A DNA stretch of 64,000 bases from Bog-105 sp965277855. Its GTDB lineage: Bacteria; Acidobacteriota; Terriglobia; Bryobacterales; Bryobacteraceae. Of this stretch, positions 17,212 through 25,700 are shown in pieces (positions within the stretch are counted from its first letter, which is position 1; each line of letters starts with the position of its first letter). The stretch covers positions 2,046,001 to 2,110,000 of the forward strand of contig OZ255847.1 of assembly GCA_965277855.1 (NCBI GenBank), read 5' to 3'. Both the position numbers and the translations under genes were made by a program. Under the pieces are notes generated by a model, which ran no database searches, had not been told where the DNA came from, and was given only the letters and a program-made list of their open reading frames with translations.

Positions 17212-18648
17212 ATGAGCGGACCGATTGTCCTTCAGGTACACACGCGGGACTGGCTCAGGCGCTGCTCGGGGGGCGCGGGACTCTGCTCGCTGGGCGAAGT
17301 GCCCGAGGCCGAGCTGGATCTTTTCGTTGCTGCCGGCTTTGATTTTGTTTACCTGCTCGGTGTGTGGCAAACCGGGCGGGCAGGGGCTCGGATTTCCCGG
17401 ACTAACGCGGCTTGGCGGGCCGGTTTTCTGGAGGCGCTTCCTGACTTGCAGGAAGGGGACATTTGCGGTTCTACGTTTGCCGTTGTCAGCTATACGGTAC
17501 ACCGGGATTTTGGGGGCGCGGCGGCGCTCGAACGGCTGCGCGGGCGGTTGCGCGAACGGCAGATCGGGTTGATGCTCGATTTCGTGCCGAATCATACGGC
17601 GATTGATCATCCGTGGGTTTCAGGGCATCCGGAATATTATGTCGGCGGTACGGCGGCGGATCTGGCGGGGAAACCAGAGAATTACATTCAACTAGGCGAC
17701 CGCATTTTCGCGCATGGGCGTGACCCTTACTTTCCTGGCTGGCCGGACACGCTGCAGCTGAACTACGGCCAAACCGCTTTGCAAGCAGCCATGCTCGGCG
17801 AGTTGGAGAGTGTGGCGAAGCAGTGCGACGCCGTTCGCTGCGATATGGCGATGCTGATTCTGCCGGACATCTTTCAGCGCACCTGGGGTATCGTTGCCGG
17901 GCCGTTCTGGGAACGTGCGATCCCGCTCGTTCGTAGTATTTCGGCTGGTTTTCTTTTCGTAGCGGAAGTGTACTGGAACCTGGAAACCAGGCTTCAGCAG
18001 ATTGGCTTCGATTTCACCTATGACAAGACTCTTTACGATCTGCTGGTGGAGCAGAACGCTGGGGGGGTGAAGAGCCGGTTGAGCGGCGATTCTGAATCGC
18101 TAGCCCGGTCCGTGCATTTTCTGGAGAACCATGACGAGCCACGCGCGGCGGCGGTCTTCCCGCCGGTGGTTTACAAGCCTGCGGCGGTGGCTACGTTTTG
18201 CCTTCCCGGCATCCGCCTGTTTCATGATGGGCAGATCGAAGGGTACCATCGCAAACCATCGATTCATCTGGCGCGGCGCGCGGTGGAGACGCCCGATAAC
18301 GACCTGGTTTCTTTCTACGCTAAGTTGTTCGACGTTCTGAGGAGCGTTGGTGAGTGGCTGGTGCTTTCTACGATGGAAGCCTGGGGCGGGAATCCGACCT
18401 TTCAGGACATTCTCTGCTCGGGCGGACGGTCGGGTGAAGGAATGGATTGGCTGGCGGCGATAAGCTATGCAGGGCATCGGAGTCAATGCTATGTGCAGTT
18501 CCCCAGTGACTCATTTAAATCATGCGAGGTGATTCTGTCGAATGTATTTGGGGAAGAAAAGTACACGCGAGATGGTGACGAGTTGATATCGCGCGGGCTT
18601 TATTTAGACCTGGACCCTTGGGCGTATCAGGTGTTTCGGATCAGTTGA
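17212..18648 (+). CDS. Alpha-amylase family glycoside hydrolase (GH13)
   Basis: Alpha-glucan-active enzyme of 478 residues. The four GH13 signatures are intact: region I DFVPNHT (123-129), region II RCDMA with nucleophile Asp near 211, region III AEVYW with acid/base Glu near 252, and region IV NHDEP near 306-310. It lacks a signal peptide, so it is probably cytoplasmic. The start is ATG 17212, because the truncated homologue at 13828 aligns from this point; upstream codons overlap the PadR promoter region. Exact specificity (amylase, sucrose phosphorylase-like or trehalose-type) cannot be read. Followed closely by a carboxylesterase gene. Confidence 0.88.
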   Translation: MSGPIVLQVHTRDWLRRCSGGAGLCSLGEVPEAELDLFVAAGFDFVYLLGVWQTGRAGARISRTNAAWRAGFLEALPDLQEGDICGSTFAVVSYTVHRDFGGAAALERLRGRLRERQIGLMLDFVPNHTAIDHPWVSGHPEYYVGGTAADLAGKPENYIQLGDRIFAHGRDPYFPGWPDTLQLNYGQTALQAAMLGELESVAKQCDAVRCDMAMLILPDIFQRTWGIVAGPFWERAIPLVRSISAGFLFVAEVYWNLETRLQQIGFDFTYDKTLYDLLVEQNAGGVKSRLSGDSESLARSVHFLENHDEPRAAAVFPPVVYKPAAVATFCLPGIRLFHDGQIEGYHRKPSIHLARRAVETPDNDLVSFYAKLFDVLRSVGEWLVLSTMEAWGGNPTFQDILCSGGRSGEGMDWLAAISYAGHRSQCYVQFPSDSFKSCEVILSNVFGEEKYTRDGDELISRGLYLDLDPWAYQVFRIS

Positions 18649-18661
18649 AGAGGAAGTGAGC

Positions 18662-20227
18662 ATGAAAGCGATTGTGTTAGCAGCGGTTATGGCGGGGAGT
18701 CTTTGGGCAGCGAGTCCGGTGAAGACGGCTAACGGGCTGGTGGAGGGGACGGCGAGCGCGGACGGGAAGATCCGGATCTTTAAAGGAGTGCCGTATGCTG
18801 CGCCGCCGGTAGGCGATTTGCGATGGAAAGCTCCCCAGCCGGCAGCGGACTGGAGCGGCGTTCGGAAGAGAACGGACTTCGGAGCGCGGTGCATGCAAGC
18901 GCCGCTATTCAGCGACATGATTTTTCGCGACAAGGGGCCGAGCGAGGATTGCCTGTATCTGAACGTATGGACACCGGCGGCGAATGCGGAGGCGAAGCTG
19001 CCGGTGATGGTTTGGATTTATGGCGGCGGATTCAGGGCGGGTGCGTCATCGGAGCCGCGGCAGGATGGGGAGAACCTGGCGGCGAAAGGCGTGATAGTGG
19101 TGAGCATGAATTACCGGCTAGGAATTTTCGGATTTTTCGCGCATCCGGAACTGGCGAAAGAGACAGGGACGGGGTCGGCCGGCAACTATGGGCTGATGGA
19201 CCAGGCAGCGGCGCTCGGCTGGGTGCAACGAAATATAGAGGCGTTTGGGGGCGATCCGGAGAAGGTGACGATTTTCGGTGAGTCGGCGGGATCGTTTTCG
19301 GTGAGCGCGCTGCTGGCATCGCCGTTAACTTCGGGCTTGTTCCACGGGGCTATTGGAGAGAGCGGCGCGTATTTCGGGGCAACGCTGGCGGCGCGTTCGC
19401 TGAAAGAGACGGAAGCGACGGGTGCGAAATTTGCCGAATCGATAGGCGCTCCGACTTTGGCCGCATTGCGGGCGAAACCGGCAGCGGAACTTTTGCAGGC
19501 GGCGACGGCACAGAAGGGCGAGCGGTTTGTACCGAATGTGGATGGCGCCTTTTTGCCGGAAGATGTGTATTCGATTTATGCGGCGGGGCGGCAGCGGCAT
19601 GTTCCCTTGCTGGCGGGGTGGAACGCGGATGAGGGCAGCTATCACGCAATTTTTGGGAAAGAAGAAGTGACGGTCGCGAATTATGTTGCGCGGGTTCATG
19701 CTTTGTATGGGGACAAAGCGGAGGAAGTATTGAAGGCGTATCCGGCGGCGAACGACGAGCAGGCGAAACGCGCGGCGCAGGATTTGGCGAGCGACCGGTT
19801 CATTGGGTACTCGACGTGGAAATGGATTGAGATGCAGGGAGCGACCGGAGCATCGCCGGTGTTCCGGTATCACTTTGAGGATGCCGCGCCGGTGGCCGCG
19901 AGCAACAAGAGCGCGGATGCGGCTTGGCGCGGGGCGTATCATTCCTCGGAGATCGAGTTTGTATTTGGCAACTTGGCGTATAAGGATTTGCCGTGGCGAG
20001 CGGAGGATCGGAAATTGTCGGAGCAGATGTCGAGTTACTGGACGAATTTTGCGAAGGCGGGGAATCCGAATAGCGCGGAACTGCCGCGCTGGCCGCCTTA
20101 CGAGAAGGGTGAAGGTTACCAGGTGATGCATTTGAAGGCGAATCCACAGGCAACGGCGGCGGAGCATCGGGCACGTTATGAGGTGCTAGATGCGGTTACG
20201 GAGTATAAGCCGGTTTTGAGCAAGTAA
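18662..20227 (+). CDS. Secreted type-B carboxylesterase
   Basis: Carboxylesterase/lipase of the cholinesterase-like type B family, 521 residues. The signal peptide MKAIVLAAVMAGSLWA ends near 17. The oxyanion-hole segment is IYGGGF near 120, the nucleophile elbow GESAGS (Ser near 208) fits the family, EDCLYLNVW is the second family signature near 96-104, and HSSEIEFVF supplies the catalytic His region. ATG 18662 is favoured over GTG 18656 because the purine-rich GAGGAAG lies at proper distance and it starts the signal peptide directly. It begins 13 bases after the amylase stop and may be cotranscribed. Confidence 0.92.
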   Translation: MKAIVLAAVMAGSLWAASPVKTANGLVEGTASADGKIRIFKGVPYAAPPVGDLRWKAPQPAADWSGVRKRTDFGARCMQAPLFSDMIFRDKGPSEDCLYLNVWTPAANAEAKLPVMVWIYGGGFRAGASSEPRQDGENLAAKGVIVVSMNYRLGIFGFFAHPELAKETGTGSAGNYGLMDQAAALGWVQRNIEAFGGDPEKVTIFGESAGSFSVSALLASPLTSGLFHGAIGESGAYFGATLAARSLKETEATGAKFAESIGAPTLAALRAKPAAELLQAATAQKGERFVPNVDGAFLPEDVYSIYAAGRQRHVPLLAGWNADEGSYHAIFGKEEVTVANYVARVHALYGDKAEEVLKAYPAANDEQAKRAAQDLASDRFIGYSTWKWIEMQGATGASPVFRYHFEDAAPVAASNKSADAAWRGAYHSSEIEFVFGNLAYKDLPWRAEDRKLSEQMSSYWTNFAKAGNPNSAELPRWPPYEKGEGYQVMHLKANPQATAAEHRARYEVLDAVTEYKPVLSK

Positions 20228-20234
20228 GCGGAAC

Positions 20235-22637
20235 TTATTCGGTGCGGAGGGCTTCCATGGGCTGGATGGTGGCGGCGCGGCGGGCTGGTAAGGAAGCGGC
20301 CAGCAGGACGATGAGGGAGAAGGCCGCGACGATGGCGGCGATGGCGAGCACGCTATTTTCGAGGCGGATGACGGTCACGCTCGAGATGAGCTGGCGGACG
20401 GCCCAGGTGACGGATAGGCCGATCACCGTGCCGGTCAGGAACATCAGGCCTACGCGGCGATAGATGAGGCTGAGGATGCGTGTGCGAGTTGCGCCCAAGG
20501 CGACGCGGACGCCGATGTCGCGGGTGGAGACTTCGACTTCGTGGCTGATCAGACCGTAAAGGCCAACCGTCGCCAAGAGCAGGGCGAGCGCTGCGAAGGA
20601 GCCGAAGAGCCAGTTTTCGAGGCGTTCGAAGGTGAGCGCTTTCGAGACAGAGTCGGTCATGGTTTCGGGGGTACGAAACGGGAGGGTTGGATCGAGCTGA
20701 TGGAAGACCCGGCGCAGATCTGCGGTGATGGCTTCGGGCTTACCGGCAGTGTTGACGACGAGGCTCATGGATTGGATGAACTGCAGGCTTACGGTGGATG
20801 GGATTTGCGAAATCGGAATATCCATCTCGGCCATTTCGGGTTCGTAGATGCTTTGGCGAACGTTGGGCACGACGCCAACGATGGTGCCGTCGTCATCGAT
20901 GGTTTTGCCGATTGGGTCCTGGCCGGCCGGGATGAATCTTTTGACGAACGCGGCGTTGACGATGGCAACGCGTTGCGAGGTGGGAGTGTCGCGGGCGACG
21001 TCGAAGGAACGGCCACGCAGGACGTGGAGACCGAAAACGCTGTAATAACCCGGCGTCAAGAGACGGTATTCGGCTAAGCGCTCTTCGTTGGGCGGCGCGG
21101 GCGGCTGGCCTGCGATATGCACATCGCTGTTCCAGCCGTAGCTCTGGACGGGAACCAGTTGGATAAGTCCGGCGGCGCGTACGCCGGGAATGGCTTGGAC
21201 GCGTTCGAGCAGGGGCGTGTAGAAATTGGCGAGCACATCGCGTTTCTCATAGGCGCCGGGCGAGAGATCGATTTCGGTGGTAAGAATGTGATCGGGATTG
21301 AAGCCGAGTGGAGTGTGAAAGAGCCCGGAGAGCTGGCGGAAGAGCAAGCCGGCGGTGACCAATAGGACAAGCGCGAGCGCGACTTGCGTGATGACGAAGG
21401 CGGCGCGCAGACGTTGCTGGCTGCGATCGGCGCTGGTTCGGCTGCCGGAGCGAAGGGCGAGATTCATGCTGGCTCCGGAGACGCGAATGGCGGGGAACAA
21501 GCCGGCTAAGAGGCTGGTTACGGTGGCGATGAGCAGAGAGGCCGCGAGGGCGGGGAGGTTGAGTTGGACGTCGACGCCGCGGGCGAGAGAGGCGACGAGG
21601 AGCACTTTGGTGGCTTCAATCAGCGCGTAGGCGAGAGCGACACCGAGCACTCCGCCGGCCAGCGCATAAAGAAGACTTTCGGTGAGGAACTGGCGAATGA
21701 GAGTGAAGCGCGGCGCGCCTAAGACGGATCGCATGGCGGCTTCGCGCTGCAGGCGGACACCGCGGGCGAAGAGTAGTCCGGCGATGTTCACGCAGCCGAT
21801 GGCGAGTAGCGCGAGAACGGCGTAGACGAGGAGATGCAGGGCCGCGCCGGTGTTGCCGACAGTGAACGAGGCGAGGTCGATGAGCTTTACTCTGCGGCCG
21901 CGGCTGTCCGGATAGATGTGGCCGAGCTGGTTCAAGACGCTCGACATCTCAGCTTGCGCGGCTTGCGGGGTGATGCCGTCTTTGAGCCGTGCCACGGTGG
22001 GGAGCCAGTGATTGCCGCGTCCGGTGCGCTGATTTTCTCGCATATGGAGCGGCAGATAAATAGCGTCGGTCTCGTTGATCGGGAAACGAAAGCCGGGAGG
22101 CATGACGCCGATCACGGTGTAGGTCAAGCCGTCGAGTTTGACTTTGCTGCCGAGCGCATCGGGACGGCCGCCGAACTGGTTTTGCCAGACTTCGTGACTG
22201 AGGACCGTGACAAAGTTGCGGCCGGGCTGTTCTTCGCCGGATTGAAAGGTGCGGCCAAGGGCGGGTTTGACGGCGAAGACGTTGAAGAAATTATCGGAAG
22301 TAGAAACGGAATGGAGCGCAAGGGAGCTTCCGCCGGTTTGGAAATTGACGCTCCCGTAGGTACTATAGGCGGCCAGGGCGGAAAAGGAACGGGCGTTGCG
22401 CCGCCAATCGATGAATTCGGGGTAGGAGGCGGGTTGCAGGAAGTTTTGCGGCGAGATGGTGCGCAGGGAGACGATGCGATCCGGCTGGTGATAGGGCAGC
22501 GGCTGGATGAAGACGGCGTAGAGGACGCTGAAGACAGTGGTGCCGAGCGCCACAGTGAGAGCGAGGGTCGCGACCACGACGAACGTGAAGCCGGGATTCT
22601 TGCGGATCATGCGGAGGGCGTAGCTCATGTTTTGCAT
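20235..22637 (-). CDS. ADOP-type ABC transporter permease without N-terminal helical prefix
   Basis: Second ADOP/MacB-like permease, 800 residues. It starts directly at the membrane part (SYALRMIRKNPGFTFVVVATLALTVALG), so it lacks the roughly 70-residue cytoplasmic prefix of the copy at 14074. Central FtsX bundle near 265-380, second MacB periplasmic domain near 440-630, and C-terminal bundle near 680-790, ending IQPMEALRTE like its paralogue. No PadR or ATPase gene adjoins. Convergent with the carboxylesterase, with 7 bases between stops. The substrate is unknown. Confidence 0.92.
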   Translation of the reverse strand: MQNMSYALRMIRKNPGFTFVVVATLALTVALGTTVFSVLYAVFIQPLPYHQPDRIVSLRTISPQNFLQPASYPEFIDWRRNARSFSALAAYSTYGSVNFQTGGSSLALHSVSTSDNFFNVFAVKPALGRTFQSGEEQPGRNFVTVLSHEVWQNQFGGRPDALGSKVKLDGLTYTVIGVMPPGFRFPINETDAIYLPLHMRENQRTGRGNHWLPTVARLKDGITPQAAQAEMSSVLNQLGHIYPDSRGRRVKLIDLASFTVGNTGAALHLLVYAVLALLAIGCVNIAGLLFARGVRLQREAAMRSVLGAPRFTLIRQFLTESLLYALAGGVLGVALAYALIEATKVLLVASLARGVDVQLNLPALAASLLIATVTSLLAGLFPAIRVSGASMNLALRSGSRTSADRSQQRLRAAFVITQVALALVLLVTAGLLFRQLSGLFHTPLGFNPDHILTTEIDLSPGAYEKRDVLANFYTPLLERVQAIPGVRAAGLIQLVPVQSYGWNSDVHIAGQPPAPPNEERLAEYRLLTPGYYSVFGLHVLRGRSFDVARDTPTSQRVAIVNAAFVKRFIPAGQDPIGKTIDDDGTIVGVVPNVRQSIYEPEMAEMDIPISQIPSTVSLQFIQSMSLVVNTAGKPEAITADLRRVFHQLDPTLPFRTPETMTDSVSKALTFERLENWLFGSFAALALLLATVGLYGLISHEVEVSTRDIGVRVALGATRTRILSLIYRRVGLMFLTGTVIGLSVTWAVRQLISSVTVIRLENSVLAIAAIVAAFSLIVLLAASLPARRAATIQPMEALRTE

Positions 22638-22738
22638 GGCGGTGTGCGGATGTGTTCATTTCAGTTTACGGCCGGTGTAATGCGCGGCTTCAGGCGGTTC
22701 GATGGTTTGTGATAACCTGCGGCCAATTGGAGAAAAAG

Positions 22739-23623
22739 ATGAAGCAGACCTCCAGACGGGATTTGTTGAAGGCCGGATTCGCGGCAGCGGCGCTGGCTGG
22801 CACCGGCAGCCTGACGTTGAAAGCGGCGCGCGAGACGGCGACCGATTGGGTGACGCTGGGACAATCGGACGTAAAGGTGACGCGGCTCGCGTTTGGCACG
22901 GGGACGATGAGCGGACGAGTACAGCGTGACTTGGGGCAGGATCAGTTTACGAATCTGGTGCGCTATGCCTATGACCACGGTGTTCGTTTCTTTGAGACCG
23001 CGGAATCGTATGGCGAGATGCACAAGATGCTCGGGGTGGCGCTGAAAGGAATTCCGCGCGATAGCTACCGGTTGATGTCGAAGGTGACCACGCATGAAGG
23101 AGTCGATCCGCAGGCCAAGATCGACGAGCTGCGCAAACTGGCGAATACTGAGTACTTCGATGTGATGCTGCTGCACTGGCAGCACCTGGCGTCGTGGCCG
23201 ACGGACAGCCTGCGCTGGCAAGATGGGATTCAGGAAGCGCAAGTGAAGAAGGCTGTGCTGGTCCGCGGCGCATCGGTGCACGGTCTGCCGGCGTTGCGGC
23301 AAGTGCCGGGGACCAACTGGCTGCAGGTGGCGATGATTCGGATGAATCACAAAGGCACGGCGATGGACGCGGAGGATTACAACACGTCTGGACCGGGCAA
23401 TGTCAACGAGGTGGTCACGCACGTGAAGCAGGTGAGAAAAGAAGGAATGGGCGTGATCAGCATGAAGCTGGTGGGCGAAGGCAAGTTTACGAATCGCGAG
23501 GATCGCAAGGCAGCGATGAGGTACGCGTTTCGCCAAGCAGGTGTTCAGTCAGTGACGGTGGGGTACAAGAACACGGGCGAGATCGACGAGGCAATCGAGA
23601 ATTTGAATTTGGCGTTGGCGTAA
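22739..23623 (+). CDS. Tat-exported aldo/keto reductase
   Basis: Aldo/keto-reductase-fold protein of 294 residues. The N-terminus MKQTSRRDLLKAGFAAAALAG is a twin-arginine signal, so it should act outside the cytoplasm. The barrel begins at LGQSDVKVTRLAFGTGTM. Of the tetrad (Asp, Tyr, Lys, His), Tyr (SYGE), Lys (MSKVT) and His (LLHWQH) are present, but the Asp of the usual DTA-x-x-YG is Glu here (FFETAESYG). The start is set by the Tat motif; the purine-rich AGAAAAAG lies just upstream. Which carbonyl is reduced, or whether it still is a reductase, is open. Confidence 0.85.
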   Translation: MKQTSRRDLLKAGFAAAALAGTGSLTLKAARETATDWVTLGQSDVKVTRLAFGTGTMSGRVQRDLGQDQFTNLVRYAYDHGVRFFETAESYGEMHKMLGVALKGIPRDSYRLMSKVTTHEGVDPQAKIDELRKLANTEYFDVMLLHWQHLASWPTDSLRWQDGIQEAQVKKAVLVRGASVHGLPALRQVPGTNWLQVAMIRMNHKGTAMDAEDYNTSGPGNVNEVVTHVKQVRKEGMGVISMKLVGEGKFTNREDRKAAMRYAFRQAGVQSVTVGYKNTGEIDEAIENLNLALA

Positions 23624-23694
23624 TGGCGAGAAGGGTTCGTGGTACTGCGGTCTACACGCGGTCCCTAATGCACACTCGTGTAAAGTGCTCCGGT

Positions 23695-23741
23695 CGCTTC
23701 GCTCGCGGCTCCGAATGCGGATCAGAGTGATGAGCGAAGCG
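23695..23741. repeat. Inverted repeat between convergent genes
   Basis: CGCTTCGCTC (23695-23704) and its complement GAGCGAAGCG (23732-23741) form a 10-base stem with a 27-base loop in the 140-base gap between the aldo/keto reductase and rpiA, which end towards each other. No T-run follows on either strand. It may act as a REP-like element or weak bidirectional terminator. A TCGCTTCGCTC also occurs at about 32488, between another convergent pair, but without the partner arm. Confidence 0.45.
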
Positions 23742-23763
23742 GTTGGTTGGACTTGACAGTCAC

Positions 23764-24480
23764 CTAGTCGCCTTTGGAAAGAGTTTTGACGCCTTCGGGG
23801 CCGGCTACCAGGACTTGCGATGCCATGCCGATGAAAAGGCCGTGCTCGACGACGCCGACAACGTCGTCGAGTGCCGTGGCGAGTTCTTCGGGCGCCTGGA
23901 TGAGGCCGAACGAGCAGTCTAGGATGTAGTGACCGCCGTCGGTGATGTAAGTGGAGCCATCAGCATTGGTACGCAGGACGGGTTTTGCGCCGAGAGCCAG
24001 TAGGCGCTGTTCGGTGGATTGCCAGCCGAAAGGAACGACTTCAACAGGGAGCGGGTGGGCTCCGAGTTTTTCGACGACCTTGGTTTGATCCACTACTATC
24101 GTGAGACGCCGGCTGGCGGAGGCGATGATCTTTTCGCGCAGGAGATTGCCGCCGCCTCCTTTGATGAGGTTGAGGGTGCCGGGCTGCGCTTCGTCCGCGC
24201 CGTCGATGGTGAGGTCGAGCTTTGGATATTCGGCAAGGGTGGACAGGGAGATGCCCAGCTGGCGCGCCTGATCGGCGGTTTTCTCGGAAGTCGAGACCCC
24301 GATGACGCGCAATCCCTTTTGCACGCGTTTGCCGAGTTCATCGACGGCCAACTGGGCGGTGCTGCCGGAACCGAGGCCGAGGATCAGGCCATCGGTGACT
24401 TGTTCGACTGCGGCGGCAGCGGCGGTGCGTTTCCATTGATCCTGTTGTGACTTACTGGTGGGCTCCGGCTGAGCGGTCAT
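23764..24480 (-). CDS. rpiA: Ribose-5-phosphate isomerase A
   Basis: Interconverts ribose 5-phosphate and ribulose 5-phosphate in the non-oxidative pentose phosphate pathway. The 238-residue protein shows GLGSGSTAQLAV near 35-46, TIDGADEAQ near 91-99 with the catalytic Asp/Glu, KGGGGNLLREK near 106-116 with catalytic Lys/Glu, and DGGHYILDCSF near 180-190. Length is slightly above the usual 220-230. It follows the acyltransferase gene by 31 bases on the same strand. Confidence 0.97.
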   Translation of the reverse strand: MTAQPEPTSKSQQDQWKRTAAAAAVEQVTDGLILGLGSGSTAQLAVDELGKRVQKGLRVIGVSTSEKTADQARQLGISLSTLAEYPKLDLTIDGADEAQPGTLNLIKGGGGNLLREKIIASASRRLTIVVDQTKVVEKLGAHPLPVEVVPFGWQSTEQRLLALGAKPVLRTNADGSTYITDGGHYILDCSFGLIQAPEELATALDDVVGVVEHGLFIGMASQVLVAGPEGVKTLSKGD

Positions 24481-24511
24481 GGCTTCAGTTTCGCAAATTG
24501 AGACGGATTGC

Positions 24512-25642
24512 CTAAAGGATCGAGCGGAGGCCGGGGAGACGGCGGAATAGGGCCCAGCTGGCGGTGTAGGTGAAAAGCACAGCGAGTGCGGTCAGGACAA
24601 GGAATCGCAGTGGGGCTGGCCAGGGAAGACCGTGGAGTGAAAGCGCCAGAACAATGAGGATGGGCGGATGAAAGACATACACGCTGAAGGCATTGTCGGA
24701 GAGGAATCGGGAGACTTTGCCTTGACGGTTGAAGTGTTCGCGGAAGATCGCGAGTAAGCCGAGACAAATTCCCACGCAAACGAAAGATTCCCAGATATCG
24801 AAAGCGGCGGCCTGCCAGTGAAGGCCCCCTCCGTAGCAGGCAGCTTTGCCTGAAAATGCGCCGCCGGTCCACAGGAGGACAATCCAGAAAGCAAATCCGC
24901 CGGCCAGCGCAGCGGTGAGCCAGCGCAGACCACTTCGATAGGGAAGGTTTTCCAGCCAACCCCGGTTGTGGGCGGCTATGCCGGCGAGGAAGGCGGCAAT
25001 GTATTGAGAGAAATTCGCGAGCTGGAGATTGAAGAACGAAGAACCGGCCGGCTCGATAAGGCGGACGGCGAAAGTGGAGAGGCTAATGAGGGCGACGAAT
25101 AGCCAGATGCTGAGGGATTTTGGGAATGGCGTGGGGGTGGCAGCGGATTTCGGGAAAAGGGTGTAAAGCAGGGAAAAGATAAGCAAAGCGAGGCAGAACC
25201 AGAGCGGTCCGCTTTCGCTGAGGAATTCACCATTGCGGATGTGATGGAGCCACTCGCTCGCAAAGGAACTGGGCTCGGAAGGCCGCCAGGAGTGCGCGAC
25301 GAAATACTCGGTGAGTGGTCCGAGGACGAACATGTAGAACAAGACGGGCCAGCCGAGGCGGTGGGCGCGATCACGCAGGAAGCGAACGGGCCCTTTGCGC
25401 TGATAGGCTCCCGGGACGAAATAACCAGCCAGGAAGAAAAGCAATGCCATGAAGAAGGCCTGGAGAAATGATTGGTACGTAACGAAGGAGAAGAGCGCGG
25501 GGAGGCTGAGGTTGGTTCGGTCGACGTAGTACCAACTACCGACGCCACTATAGGTGACAGCGGCGTGCATGCTGACGACCAGCACGATGGCGGTCCAGCG
25601 TAGGTTGTCGATGTAGATGAGGCGCTGGGAAGTAAGCGGCAC
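24512..25642 (-). CDS. Acyltransferase family 3 membrane protein
   Basis: Integral membrane acyltransferase of 376 residues with about ten hydrophobic helices, of the family that includes OafA and MdoC. The N-terminal signature IYIDNLRWTAIVLVVSMHA, with the conserved His near 26, and the RDRAHRLGWP basic segment near 86-95 fit the fold. Such enzymes O-acylate sugars of glucans, peptidoglycan or exopolysaccharides. The C-terminal part contains FHPPILIVLALSLHG. Upstream of rpiA on the same strand and divergent from the aminotransferase gene. The acceptor is unknown. Confidence 0.87.
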   Translation of the reverse strand: MPLTSQRLIYIDNLRWTAIVLVVSMHAAVTYSGVGSWYYVDRTNLSLPALFSFVTYQSFLQAFFMALLFFLAGYFVPGAYQRKGPVRFLRDRAHRLGWPVLFYMFVLGPLTEYFVAHSWRPSEPSSFASEWLHHIRNGEFLSESGPLWFCLALLIFSLLYTLFPKSAATPTPFPKSLSIWLFVALISLSTFAVRLIEPAGSSFFNLQLANFSQYIAAFLAGIAAHNRGWLENLPYRSGLRWLTAALAGGFAFWIVLLWTGGAFSGKAACYGGGLHWQAAAFDIWESFVCVGICLGLLAIFREHFNRQGKVSRFLSDNAFSVYVFHPPILIVLALSLHGLPWPAPLRFLVLTALAVLFTYTASWALFRRLPGLRSIL

Positions 25643-25700
25643 GGAACAGGTATTTCCACAGATTACGCGTCTGCGCTAGGAAAGTTTCCGTTTTCGGGAA

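Noticed and set aside
22661..23536. 291-codon minus-strand frame opposite the aldo/keto reductase
   Set aside because: His/Arg-rich shadow of a gene with clear family motifs.
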